From positions 309,101,374 to 309,165,373 of the forward strand of contig NC_081405.1 of assembly GCF_030272615.1 (NCBI RefSeq): DNA of 64,000 bases, read 5' to 3'. The stretch is from Cryptomeria japonica (lineage: Eukaryota > Streptophyta > Pinopsida > Cupressales > Cupressaceae). A model generated the notes under the pieces. That model had not been told where the DNA came from. It saw only the letters and a list, made by a program, of their open reading frames with translations, and searched no databases. Shown piece by piece: positions 47,071-57,890 of this stretch. Position 1 is the first letter of the stretch. Each line of letters starts with the position of its first letter. The translations under genes were made by a program, and so were the position numbers.

Positions 47071-47165
47071 GGGGGTTCACCCCATAGCGTAGCGGTACTG
47101 CTCTGAGCCTCTATCAATGGAGGTCGTGAGTTCGATGCAAGGGGCCTGGCCCTCTCCGCCCCACC
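47071..47165 (+). mobile_element. tRNA-derived SINE-like sequence
   Basis: A pol III A-box match (TAGCGTAGCGG, 47085-47095) and a B-box-like sequence (GAGTTCGATGC, about 47128-47138) lie at tRNA-like spacing. A proper cloverleaf with a good acceptor stem is not evident, so it is read as a SINE head or tRNA relic and not a functional tRNA gene. It is much richer in GC than its surroundings. Confidence 0.6.
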
Positions 47166-47194
47166 ATTCCACACTGCTCGTCAAATGATTGGTA

Positions 47195-47298
47195 ATAGGG
47201 TTAGAATTAGAGTTAGGTTTATTGAGACTATTACAATTAAGGGTTAGGTTTAGGGTAATGGTTTGATTTAGGCTTAGAATTAAGTTTTATGGAAAAGC
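47195..47298 (+). repeat. Degenerate telomere-like repeat, G-rich on top strand
   Basis: Words such as AGGGTTAG, AGAGTTAGG and AAGGGTTAGGTTTAGGG are spaced irregularly. The opposite orientation (CCCTAA) is found from 48600 on. Confidence 0.7.
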
Positions 47299-47312
47299 AT
47301 ATTGTTATAGTT

Positions 47313-48322
47313 TTTTATTAAGATGAAACAGGTTTTACAGGGACCCAAAACCTAAATCCAAGTATAGAAAAAGTAAAATAGTAGTGAAAAAGGCTAGCAC
47401 CCCACAGAGCCCAAATAAAATACAACACTAAATCCCCTAGCAAACCAACAAATTACTAAACAAGAGCTCCCATGAGCTTAGAATTTTTTTCAATAATGTT
47501 CTTATTGATATCTTTCAGCTCCTCCATGATGCTCCTCATGGTACTTTTCTCTTTATTCTTGCTCCTGGTCCTAGAAGACGGGTTTGTAGATACCTGCACC
47601 TCTAAGCCCTGTGGATTATTATCTAGGTTTATCCTTTTAGATTTTGTAGTAGGTGGCAGAATATTGTTGAGAGGTTGTGCTTTATGGATTGTGATTTTCT
47701 CATTCAACTTTTTAAGGCCTTCAACACTGCTATTCATACTTTTTTTACTAATTTCAACAAAATTCTTGAGACTTCACTTTAGTTCTTCCATTTCTTTCTC
47801 CAAATTGGCAATTCTAGATTCATGCTCTGTTTTCATCACTTTAACGTCTTCAGTAAATTTTTGGATCATTTTAAGAAGCTTACTAGTTTTATTAGGCATT
47901 TGGGTCTGAGTGAAGGTGTTAATAATATCATTTATTGCCTATTTGATGTTGAGGATTTCATTGATTACCCAACGAAAGAACTTATCTTGACTGGAGGTCG
48001 AGTTAACCAATAGCAGGTCAATATCCATCATTTCACTTTTATTATTTTTAGTGTCCACCTGGTCTAGGTTGAGGGGGATATCCATCTTAATTTCCTTATC
48101 CCCTTTATCACTTATATCCACAAACTTCCCCACCTTTTTCTTTTTAAAGCTATCATTACCCATCTCTTGGGATTTGGAAAGAGGGGCTTTGTTCTTTTGG
48201 GCTGGAATTTTTGGGGGGTTTACTCTTTCTTCTATTGTTAGTGCTAGGAGTGATTCATTAGAGAGCCTCTACTCTTGGTCATCTTTCTTCCCTTGAAGGT
48301 CACACCAATCCATAGCTATGAA
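47313..48322 (-). mobile_element. LINE copy 3: 5'-truncated, downstream ORF and tail
   Basis: Minus-strand copy flanked by a 14 bp duplication (47299-47312 and 48323-48336, 13/14). It begins inside the downstream ORF (MDWCDLQG) and reads MGNDSFKKKKVGKFVD, IKMDIPLNL, MPNKTSKLLKMIQKFTEDV and MRSIMEELKDINKNI before the stop near 47456. Each segment aligns with the 58662-60758 copy. The tail (GGGTCCCTGTAAAACC, then CATCTTAATAAAA) matches the other copies. Four or so stops or shifts interrupt the frame. Confidence 0.85.
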
Positions 48323-48336
48323 ATAGTGTTATAGTT

Positions 48337-48377
48337 TTTTATTAAGATAAATGGGTTTTACAGGAATCTAAACCCAA
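48337..48377 (-). mobile_element. Minute LINE tail insertion (about 41 bp)
   Basis: On the minus strand it is TGGGTTTAGATTCC, then TGTAAAACCCATTTATCTTA, then ATAAA: the last 41 bp of the same LINE tail. It is bounded by near-identical flanks of about 29 bp (48308-48336 and 48378-48406, one mismatch), the expected look of a target duplication. It inserted at the 5' edge of LINE copy 3. Confidence 0.75.
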
Positions 48378-48599
48378 ATCCATAGATATGAAATAGTGTT
48401 ATAGTTAGTGATATGATTAGGCTTAATTTCTTAATCAATTTTTTTACAATAGTTATGAAATAACATAGAGAAAAGCATATTCTTAGAAGTTCTACAATAA
48501 CATTGGTTAAATATAATGAGAATTTAATTTAAACATAAATGGAACATTTAAATATTGATTTGCAAACATTTTTCAAATAATAATTTAAACTATAATGCT

Positions 48600-49726
48600 A
48601 CTTTAACCCTAACCCTTATTAAACCTTATCGATAGTAAACTTTAATTTATAATAAAACCCTATTATTAAGAGAGACTCTAATAAAAATTACAACCTTAAC
48701 TAAATAATAAGTATCACCCTAAGATTAACCCTAATTAATCTCTAGTTAAAATCCAACCCTAACCTTGATTTCACTCTAATCATATTTTAAACTAACACTA
48801 ACCCTAATTGAATTGTCATCTTAAATATAATTAAAATCCAATATTTTAACTCTTAGTAAACCCCAACCCAAATTGAAAACTAACCCTAAGCCTAAATTAA
48901 CAATTTCCTCTAATTGATCCCTAACCTAACCTTAATCATAACCCTAATCCTAACTAAACCCTAACTCTAACAATAATCAAACTATAATCATAATTTAACC
49001 CTAACTCAAATATTCCTCCTATAACTCTAACCTCAAATTTAACATTAATTAAACCCTAACCCAAACCTTAACCATATTTCAATGCTAATCCTAATCATAT
49101 CTATAATTCTTATTCTAACCGTAGCCCCAAATCCAATTCTAAGTTTAACCATAATAATAACCCAATTGATAATGTTAACCTTATTCATAACCCTAATTAA
49201 ACACTAATCGTATTCTAATTGAATGTTGACTCTACTTTAACCCCAACCCTAACCATAATATTAACCCTTATTTAACACTAACCCTAACCTAATCTTGAGC
49301 CTAACCTTATTTTAATTCTAACCGTAATTTAACCCTAACCATGTAAATGGAATATTTATTTTATAACACTAATTGAACCCTAATCTTAAGTTTAATTAAA
49401 CCTCAGTATTTAAAGCCTTTACTAAAACCTGACCCAAATTGCAAACTAACTTTAACCCAGCCTTAACCCTAGCTCAATTGTTTCTCCTAATTTAATATTA
49501 AGTTAACCTTAACCATAATTGATCATATAACTCTAATAGAATCCTAACCTTAACCCTAACCATATGTGAATTATAATCATAATTTAACCCCAACTCTAAG
49601 ATTTCTCCTATAACTCTACTTTAACCCTAACCCGAATTAGTAACCATAATTGCACCCCAAAATAAAGATAAGAAAATTGAACAATAACCTCAAATTTAAC
49701 TCTAATTGAATTGAAACCCTAACCTT
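48600..49726 (+). repeat. Degenerate CCCTAA telomere-like array
   Basis: Over about 1.1 kb, words such as AACCCTAACCCTAA, TAACCCTAA and CCTAACTCTAAC recur without strict period on the top strand. The prevalent spacing is six (CCCTAA) rather than the plant canonical seven (CCCTAAA). There is no coding content. Confidence 0.85.
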
Positions 49727-49742
49727 AACTATAATTTAATCC
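49727..49742. repeat. Target-site duplication of LINE copy 4 (left)
   Basis: AACTATAATTTAATCC here matches AACTACAATTTAATCC at 52618-52633 (15/16). Confidence 0.88.
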
Positions 49743-49797
49743 ATTTCCTGAGGAGATTCAAGATTGTTTCAAGAGCTACTCTTGTAGAACAAAAAAT

Positions 49798-50466
49798 ATG
49801 ACTATAAGGAAACTATGGGATTTTTCTTTTCCATATATCCTATGGGGTATCTGGAAAGAAAAGAATAACAAAATTTTTAGGAATTCCATTATCTCCCCTA
49901 AAGTGGTGTGGGCTAAGATAAAACAAAATCTTGTTGAGAATGTGATGGCTATTGGATCTAATTATTGCAACAGTAAGGAAGAGTATGAAGTTTTAAGGTG
50001 ATGGAATATCCTAGCCTCTATGGACAATAGTTCCAACCAACTCAATAGAAGGATGTGTTGCTGGCCTTCTCCTCCTAATAATTGGATTAAGACTAACTTC
50101 GATGGGGCTTCTAAAGGGAACCCAGAGCCAGCTGGTTGTGGTGGAGTTATCCGGAATAGCGTTGGCTTTTGCATGGGGTCGGTTGCCTTCCCCTTGGGGA
50201 ACCAAACTGATCACTTGGCTGAAGCCATGGGTGCCCTCCAAGCCATAAAATTAGCACATCAACTAGGAGCCAAAAATATATGGCTGGAGGGAGACTCTAA
50301 TAATATAATCAATTGCCTCCATGGTAAGAAAAAATCATTGTGGATGATTAAAAATATTATCGACATAGCAAAGGAGCTAGTTGAGGGATTTGACCAATAT
50401 TACATTTATCATGATTATAGAGAGTCCAACAAGAGTGTTGATTGGGCTATCAATGAGTCAGTATAG
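49798..50466 (+). pseudogene. LINE ORF2 C-terminus with RNase H (RVT_3-type)
   Basis: One frame (49798-50001) carries the ORF2 connector. A stop and frame change lead to 50020-50466, which holds the RNase H domain: WIKTNFDGASKGNPEPAGCG with the first catalytic Asp, AEAMGALQAIKLA with the Glu, and LEGDSNNIINCL with the second Asp, ending YRESNKSVDW, stop at 50464. Plant L1-type LINEs often end ORF2 with such a domain (family knowledge). RT is missing because the copy is 5'-truncated. Confidence 0.9.
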
Positions 50467-50818
50467 AGTGGGCAGATAAAGATTTGGTATGGAGAGGGGG
50501 AGCTCCCTCAAGTGGCATGTGACATTTTAAATTATGAGAGATATCATGGAAAACAAGGTAGGATTTGATATCATTTATCGATATGGTAGGGGTGGTCGTG
50601 GCATCATGAAATGGTTTCGTAATCAACTGAGAAGGAGGTACACCATTAATTGCCATAGCATCTCACACGCTTTGTGGTTTCTTCTTTCCATTTGGAGCGG
50701 AAGCGTGAGAAATATCTATTTTCTTCTAGAGGCTTCTTCTTTGTTTCTTAAAAAAAGAAAGTTTGCAGCGAAGAGCAGTATTTGCTGGAATTTACATTCT
50801 ATTAATACTGATAAGAAG

Positions 50819-52484
50819 ATGGGGGGAAATCGTAAGAACATGGAGGCTAAAAAAATAGATAAATGGTAGGACTGTCCCCAGTTTTGGATTATGCTGCAGG
50901 CGAAAAATATGTCGGATTATATGGAAAGAATGCAAGAAAGAAGACCTGAAATTACTAGGATTTTTAAAAAGGGGTGGAAAAGGGGCACCCTGACCATTGG
51001 CAACAGGAAGGTTAATGTTAATGAGACCATGATCATAGAGGCGACTGGTCTATCGATAGATGGAATCAAATTCGAGAGGGACTGAATACTATCGAAAGTT
51101 GTTGTGAATAAATTCCCCAAGGATGAGGTGGAGAAAGGGAAACTGGTCAAGGGAAGCCACACATACTACTTCCCTAAGGTAATCAAGTTGCTCCAGCGAT
51201 GGATTTTATTTTCTGTCATGGAATTAATAACTTTAGATGGTAGATATACTAGAGTTTATAGTTACCATTTTGTTATTCATAATCATTTCCGGCACAAGGA
51301 GAAAATTTCCCTCCCCTACTACCTGTTCAATGCCCTAAATGTCAGGATTATGGATGCTATCTCCAATCCCAAGACTAACCCTATATTACATGAGGGTCTT
51401 ATGGTGGTCCTATACAACCATATCAAGAACACCACTTTTCAACGGGCTATATCTGAGGTATCTGAGTCAGATGATGATTTGGATGATTCAGATGATGAAT
51501 ATTATGAAGGATATGATAGAGGCGGATGTTGAGGTGGACCCCCATACCACCGGGTTGAGAAAGCGCAAAAGGAAAACTAGCCAAGAGGAATGGGGTAAAG
51601 GGTCGATCAATTTGAAAAAGAAGGGGGAGGACGATGACAGTTGGTACAAGGAAGAAGAGGAGAGTGAAGATGACATGAAGACCGATAGTGAGGAGGTTCA
51701 AATTATCTCAAGCCAAAAGAAAAAGGGGAAGATGTTGAGAGGTGAGGAGTTGGAAGCCAAGAACCACTCACCCCTTCCTACCGGCTCCAAGGATCAAAGT
51801 AAGGCCTTGGCTAGGGAGAATACCCCCAACAAGGAAATTAAGACAGTTGAGTGGAAGGAGGTTGGTCTGGAGGTGAACTTGGACCCTATGGGAGATCAAG
51901 CTCAGGATGGCTCCCCTTTGTACTTTGACCTCTATATCAAAAATGGAATTGACTACTTCAATAAGGTCTTCTTTTGAGTGCAAAAGAAAATAAAAAATAT
52001 AAAAGATAAATAGGTCTAGGAAGCTAGCAAACTTGAAGCTTTGGAAGCTATTGGCATCGAAAAATTCAGCTCTCTACCTGATTGCTTAAGTGAGCTGACT
52101 AAAGCTATCAGCAATGCAGATGAAATTATAAATGCCCAACACAATAGCTTTAAAACCCTGGAAGATAGAGCAGGGACAATTGAAAAGAAGATGGAAGTGA
52201 TTGAGAAGACCCTCAAAAAGATTGGGGAGCAGAGTTACAAGATTTTAAAGGCCGCCTCTGATAGTGTCAAGGTCCTTATTGGCAAACTCGAACAATTCCA
52301 AGGAGATAAGGCCCTCGGGGACACTGCTGAGGAGAAGGATGGAACCCCTGAAGATAAGGAAATTGGTCCCATAAAAATAACAAGATGAAGTACTAGGAAG
52401 AAGAAAAACCAAAGTAGGGACATTGAAGATCTTAAGAGGACTGCTATGACAATGGGGCAATTGGAGCTGAAGCTGCCGAATTGC
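50819..52484 (+). pseudogene. Extra LINE ORF downstream of ORF2: unknown domain plus coiled coil
   Basis: The frame starts at ATG 50819 (MGGNRKNMEAKKIDKW) and continues, with stops at 50867 and 51083, to 51532. One frameshift near 51500-51540 leads into the 51339-51977 frame, which resumes at 52041-52388. The N-terminal ~200 residues are globular: GTLTIGNRKVNVNETMIIEA, then ELITLDGRYTRVYSYHFVIH. A charged linker (RKRKRKTSQEEW, EEESEDD) follows, then a coiled coil (LSELTKAISNADEI, IEKKMEVIEKTLKKI). Aligns with the ORFs at 59000-60585 and 47456-48313. Function unknown. A nucleic-acid-binding or particle-forming role is only a guess. Confidence 0.8.
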
Positions 52485-52617
52485 TAAAGAACTTCACCTA
52501 GGCTTGGTAGTTTTTCTCTGCTTTTTTTGTTGTCTGGTGGACTTTGATGACTATCTTTTGAATCTCTAACGTAAAGGGTTTCAGGGACCCTTCGAAACCT
52601 GTTTTCCCCTAATCAAA

Positions 52618-52633
52618 AACTACAATTTAATCC
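52618..52633. repeat. Target-site duplication of LINE copy 4 (right)
   Basis: AACTACAATTTAATCC follows the TAATCAAA end of the element. Confidence 0.88.
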
Positions 52634-54260
52634 TAAACCCTATCACTAATTCTAATTTTAACTGTAATCGTAACCCTAACCCTAACTCAAATCCTAATTG
52701 AATGTTTCTCATTTACCTTTCTTCTATGATTTAAAATTATATTAATCAATGTTCAATTACCTCCAAAATTGATATTTTCCTTTGTACACATCCATATTAA
52801 TTTTAGAATGTATTACTTTCTTTACATTTTACATTGTGTTCATTTAGAAGGTTTATTGTGGATAGGAATTATATACATTAAAATAATTAAAATGAGGATT
52901 AATTTTGGAATGTACTAATATTTTAATGTTTTAGATTATTCTCATTTTCATAACATTGTTATTGATAATAATTCTATATATGTTTAGTGGAAACAATGAA
53001 AAAATCAAAATAAGAATTAATTTTAGAATATACTAATTTCATCATATTTTAGTTTGTTTATTGTTTAACATATCCATATTAATTTTATAATGTATTAATT
53101 TCTCCACATTCTACATTGTGCTCATTTAGAATGTTTACTCCAATAGATTTTTTATATAGGTTTAATGGAAACATTAAAATAATTAAAATGAGGATTAATT
53201 TTGGAATGTCTTACTTTTTTTTTAATGTTTTACATTATGCTCATTTTAGTAAGTTTATTGTTGATAAGTATTGTATATAGGTTTAATTCAAACAATGAAA
53301 AAATCAAAATAAGAATTAATTTTGTAATGTACTAATTTCATCATATCTTTTATTTTTGTGTTTGTTTTAGTAGGTTTATTGTTGGTAGATTTTTGTAAAG
53401 ATTTAATCAAAACAAGTTTCACGAAATTAAGTTTTTTGTGAAGAAGAATTTTATAAAAAAATAGAATGAGGATTTCAAGAGTTTTTTTAGAGATTTCTAA
53501 CTCTAACTCTAAGTTTAATTCTATTCCTAACCCTAATTTTAATTTTATCTCTTAGCATGATGTAAGCCTACCCTTAATTCTACTTCTTGCAATAACTATA
53601 ACCCTAATTGAATATGAACTTTAAGTCTAACCCTAATTAAATCGAAATCCTACTGTTAATAGAACGTTGTTCATTTACCTTTCTTCTATGGTTTGTGACT
53701 AAATTTATTAATGTTCAATGACCTCCAAAATTGATATTTCCCTTTGTTTAACACATCCATAATAATTTTATAATGTATTAACTTTTTCACATTTTACATT
53801 GTGTTCATTTAGAAGGTTTATTGTGGATAAGAATTCTATATAGGTTTAATGGAAACATTAAAATAATTAAATGAGTATTAATTCTAAAATGTACTAAATT
53901 TTTTTATGTCTTACATTAGTTTCATTTTAGTAAGTTTGTTGTTGATAATAATTCTATATAAGTTTAATCAAAACAATGAAAAAAGAAAAATAAGAATTAA
54001 ATTTAGAATGTACTAATTTCATGGTATATTGTATTGTGTTTATTTTGACAAGTTTTCTATCGATATTCTAAAATAACAATTATATATAGATTTAATGGAA
54101 ACAATGAAATTTGTTTTATTGTGTTTATTTTAGCAAGTTTTTTGTCAATAAGATATATAGTTCTATATAGATTTCATCAAAACACTAAAAAAATAAAAAA
54201 ATGTGATTAATTTGGAATGTATTAATTTCTTCACCTTTTACATTGTTCAAAAATGGTTGT
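52634..54260 (+). repeat. Composite AT-rich satellite with telomere-like segments
   Basis: Units of about 100-125 bp starting near TTAATTTTRGAATGTA (52797, 52897, 53014, 53086, 53190, 53313, then 53762, 53876, 53995, 54203) recur. A block of roughly 970 bp is duplicated: CATTTACCTTTCTTCTATG at about 52709 and 53678, each preceded by CCCTAA-type sequence and followed by ACCTCCAAAATTGATAT. No coding content. Confidence 0.85.
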
Positions 54261-55200
54261 AAACCCAAATGCCCACCATACTATATGGAACTAGGCCTGG
54301 AATTTGAAGGTCACCCCTACTTGTCATATGAATTTTTTATGAGGGTTTAGTCATTTCAATGCATTTCATTTGACGTTTTAAGAAAAATATTAACGGTCAA
54401 AATGCAATGCACATCTTTCTCGGAAAGAAATGAAAATTCTGAGAAAATAATGATAAATTAGTAATATATGCAAAAGTCTTAAATTTACTATATAAGTTTC
54501 TAAAGTAATACACTAATATATTATATATTAACATTGAATGGTAATCAATTAATAATTACTAATTTAACATTGAATGGTAATCAATTAATAATTACTAATT
54601 TAGTAATAAAAAGCATTAAAATTTTAAAATTATATATATTATGATAAGTTTCTATAACAATCTTATTAAATATATTTAAAAAATTGAATTGACTAAGTTT
54701 CTAAATTCATATATAAAAAAATTAAATATATTGTAAAAATCCATATTAAAATATTTTATCAATTATATTCTATCATTTCAATTATGACAAGTTTCTAAAT
54801 TCATATGAAAAAAAGAACTATTCTAAAAAATTATATTAAAATATTATTAAATTAGAAACAACTACATGCTTTCATTTCAAAATATTCTAAATAAATTTAT
54901 ATTTTTATAATAAACATTTTAAACTAATATATATCAATATTATAAATTATAATATTCTATAATATATATTACCTACTAGATTTAGAGTTTATTTATAATT
55001 TGAACTATGGAACTGTATTTGGCTTTTCTTTCATCCAGGTTGTTGCAAGCTATTGAATCCTCCAGCAATTTATGCATCCAAAACAAATCAATGGCGAAGT
55101 AGAGACAAGATCTAAAATGGATCTCATCTCACAAAATGTATTTCTCTGCAACAACACTTGAATGATTATGTCCTATTCCACCTCTCAATAGTTACTAAAA
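54261..55200. repeat. AT-rich spacer with a 37 bp duplication
   Basis: AACATTGAATGGTAATCAAT followed by TAATAATTACTAATTT occurs twice in tandem at about 54530-54605. The rest is low-complexity AT-rich sequence with nothing recognised. Confidence 0.8.
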
Positions 55201-55350
55201 CTAGTTGTAGGTCCACAACTGTCTAGCCTGAACAACATTTTCGGATGAAAGGCCAATGTCTTTCCATTTGGCAGTGATAGAGGCTGTACAATTGCATTTG
55301 TTCCATAATGCTATATTCACTCTCTTGTTGGACAAAGGCCCTGGCCATAC
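55201..55350 (-). pseudogene. Alpha-galactosidase (GH27) C-terminal exon fragment
   Basis: After a TTTGATCAG acceptor the minus strand reads 49 codons to a TAG at 55201-55203: VWPGPLSNKRVNIALWNK, then NCTASITAKWKDIGLSSENV and VQARQLW. This matches the C-terminal beta-domain of plant alpha-galactosidases, where V-W-x-GPLS, (V/I)xLWN, W.DIGL and (A/V)RDLW recur in this order (family knowledge). The stop comes earlier than usual and no other alpha-galactosidase exon is present nearby, so it is a fragment. Confidence 0.82.
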
Positions 55351-55544
55351 CTGATCAAATTGACACAAATTAAACATATAAAATTTGAGAAATATCTCTT
55401 ATTATGTAAGCACATATATATAACCATACACTAAAAATAATATGAACATTTTTTAATCCATGGAGCCACACAAAGCATCCATTTTTCTACAGAGCTAGAG
55501 TACAATCTGAAAAGAAATATAAGTTTGAAATACAACAATGATAC

Positions 55545-55675
55545 CTATGTGCGATGCGTTTTTGATGTGCAAGAGCTGGCAGAAGATTATGCTTTCCTTG
55601 GCATGTAGGACGTCCACCACCTCTTTCCGCACCTTCACCTGTTGCTCACTTAAAATACCGGGGGAATGTGGAAAC
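55545..55675 (-). pseudogene. 12-oxophytodienoate reductase (OPR) exon fragment
   Basis: Between a TTGTCTTGCAG acceptor and a G|GTATCA donor the minus strand reads FPHSPGILSEQQVKVRKEV, then VDVLHAKESIIFCQLLHIKN. This aligns with the OPR region GYPxTPGIWTxEQVxAW, VDAVHAKGxIFFCQ(L/I)WHVGR (family knowledge). The conserved HVGR, which lies near the flavin, reads HIKN here, so it is not functional. No other OPR exon is visible. It lies about 195 bp from the alpha-galactosidase fragment on the same strand. Confidence 0.78.
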
Positions 55676-56780
55676 CTGCAAGACAAAACTTCATCAACAA
55701 TCCTTTAATTAAAAGGCTTATAGAAGCATTAACACCAGGTTTTAAATGCATGCGTGACCTGCTAATTCTTCCAATCCCTTGCACATAATGAATGGAAGAG
55801 ATTGTTACTCCAGAAGACAATGTGTCATTATTTACCTGCTATTGCTATCCTGAAGAAATGAAGATTTTTCTCACAGAGAATATCAAACTATAGCTCTTGA
55901 AATTGAAATGCCATGCGCATATATAAGGTTATTGTTTACTCCATTAGATGCCTGATCTCATTTATTGTTGACAGGTCGCCACTCCTCCCCTACCCTTCTT
56001 GGCATTACATTCTATTTAGGGCAACATATATTCGATTTAGGGGAGTGAAAGATTTTAAGTTTTACTGTTGACAGTAATAGACGTGCCACCTGCAGAAAAT
56101 GTAGCCAAGACAATAGACAGGTGTTGGTTTTTTAAATCAAATCACTTTTCCATCAATGATGGAAAGAAAGAGACCAGCATTTGTTCATTCCACATGGTTC
56201 TCGGTGCCATAACAGTTCTGCAAGAGTAATGGTTCTGCAATTCTTTATTCATCGCTAGGTTTTGCCAAACATGCAAACATTTCATGGTTCTGCCAAACGG
56301 AGGATTATTTTATTTGAATTGTTTTGTATATATTGTTTTTTTATGTCTAGGTTAGTACAGAGTACTACAGACTACATTTGCCTTGCCGCCACTGCCAACT
56401 ATCTTGCCAAGTTTTGGAAGACCTGCATGCAAACGTCAAAATTTTCTTAAACTGAATTTTTGTTTACTGACAAGATATATGATATATGCCATTGTAGATC
56501 GCCTGGACGAAATCAAATTGTCACCGATGGTATGCCAGAGCTCAATAGTGAAAGAAACTTTACTTAGAACATATAAATTAGGAAGGTTGGAGACAAAAAG
56601 CTGCAAAACCAAGGATTTGATGATATACAAAAAAAGCCATTCCATCCGATAAAGGAAAGGATTTTCCCCACTTAGGATAATGATGATAGTGGTACAAGAA
56701 AACAGAATAAACCATTATAACAATGGCATCTCAGCTTAAGTATTGACATTAAATATTTGATCATTTAGGATTGCTGCACA
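55676..56780. other. Region between gene fragments and LINE remnant
   Basis: Less AT-rich than the flanks, with several splice-like signals but no recognisable exon. 56383-56652 is open on both strands without a known motif. It may hold further captured fragments that I cannot identify. Confidence 0.35.
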
Positions 56781-57110
56781 CACATCATCTATGAGGTTAT
56801 GCATAGAGTTTCACAGCTTAAAATGTTGGAGAAAAGGTCCCAAATTAGCCAGCCTATCAGTTGATGCGTTCCCTTCCTGGGGGTGTGAGTTAATCTATAT
56901 TGAGCAAGATTAGCAAGATTACGACAAGAATCAACGATGAGATCTCTCACGGGCTGGAAGGGGATCCCTTTCCATTAAGCATCATGATGACGGTTGTCAA
57001 ATCACCTTCAACAATCATTTTATCAAAGTCTTTGTCCTTTGCCGGAGAGATACCACGCTACGCAGTAGCCACCTCAGTAATTAAGCATCATTACCTATTT
57101 GACAAGTAGC
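56781..57110 (-). pseudogene. LINE RNase H remnant (minus strand)
   Basis: Minus-strand reading gives KDKDFDKMIVEGDLTTVIMM (the Asp-containing strand of RNase H) and, in another frame, HTPRKGNASTDRLANLGPF (the C-terminal helix with Asp). The arrangement is that of an RVT_3 RNase H. Frameshifts and stops disrupt it. It is related to, but not one of, the two LINE copies with target duplications. Confidence 0.7.
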
Positions 57111-57329
57111 GTCACTCAGCACTCAAGTGCATTATGTTATGTGAGATGCTTATTTAAAAACATAATAATAGTAAAAATGGTTTATGTGCATTAGTTATAT
57201 AATTATGTTGAGAGGTATCTATAATGACATCAAAATGTCAAAAATCTATCTTTAAAACAATTTGACATGCAAATGACGGGCAAATGATGAAATATACCAT
57301 GTTTCAATTTTTGTGGAGGCGTTATTGTA

Positions 57330-57890
57330 TTACTCCAAATAAAATAGAACCCTCGCCACTTGTCTCCAACTAGATTCAAAACTTTTTGCATGCAACAGTT
57401 AAATGGATTTGTATTCTTGACATTTAGTAAGAATATTTATTTTACAATGATTCTCTTCTATTATAAGATACAATGATTCTCTTCTATTATAGGATATCTC
57501 TCAGCATATTTTAAATATATTTTTTAAATATAAGTATACTAGTTATGTCTATAAGATATCTAAACAAAAATCCATTTTTTTCAAAAATGGATTTGCATGA
57601 ACAGTTAAATGGATTTGTATTCTTGGCCTTTAGTAAGAACATTTATTTTACAATGATTCTCTTGTATTATAAGATATCTCTCGACATATTTTACATATAT
57701 TTTTTAAATATAGAACCTTGGTCACTTGTCTCTAGCTAGATTCACAAGTTTTTTTTGACAAAAAAATTGATTTGGAATAATGAAATGCATGCATGTTTTA
57801 GTTTTTCTACAAGTATTATTTTATTATTCTGAATAAAATAGAATCATTGTCATTTGTTTCTACGTACATGAAACTAAACATGCAAGTTAA
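57330..57890. repeat. Tandem repeat, about 200 bp unit, two to three copies
   Basis: TGGATTTGTATTCTTG, then TTTATTTTACAATGATTCTC and TATTTTTTAAATATA occur at about 57410 and 57610. A third partial copy is marked by CACTTGTCTC...AGCTAGATTCA at about 57724. No coding content. Confidence 0.8.

Larger units (their letters stand above)
49743..52617 (+). mobile_element. LINE copy 4: RNase H end of ORF2, extra downstream ORF, tail
   Basis: A 2875 bp 5'-truncated non-LTR element inserted in the CCCTAA repeat and bounded by a 16 bp duplication. From left to right: the connector before RNase H (LWDFSFPYILWGIWKEKNNK), RNase H, a 353 bp spacer, a second ORF, and the tail (TTTCAGGGACCC, AAACCTG, TAATCAAA). 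The target duplication on both sides shows that RNase H and the second ORF moved as one unit. Confidence 0.9.

Noticed and set aside
47071-47165. Functional tRNA gene
   Set aside because: The B box is imperfect and I could not fold a convincing acceptor stem.
48600-49726. True chromosome end
   Set aside because: The repeats are highly degenerate and are followed by more than 14 kb of other sequence.
55201-55675. A single functional OPR or alpha-galactosidase gene
   Set aside because: Only one exon of each is present, OPR lacks its HVGR motif, and the alpha-galactosidase exon stops early.
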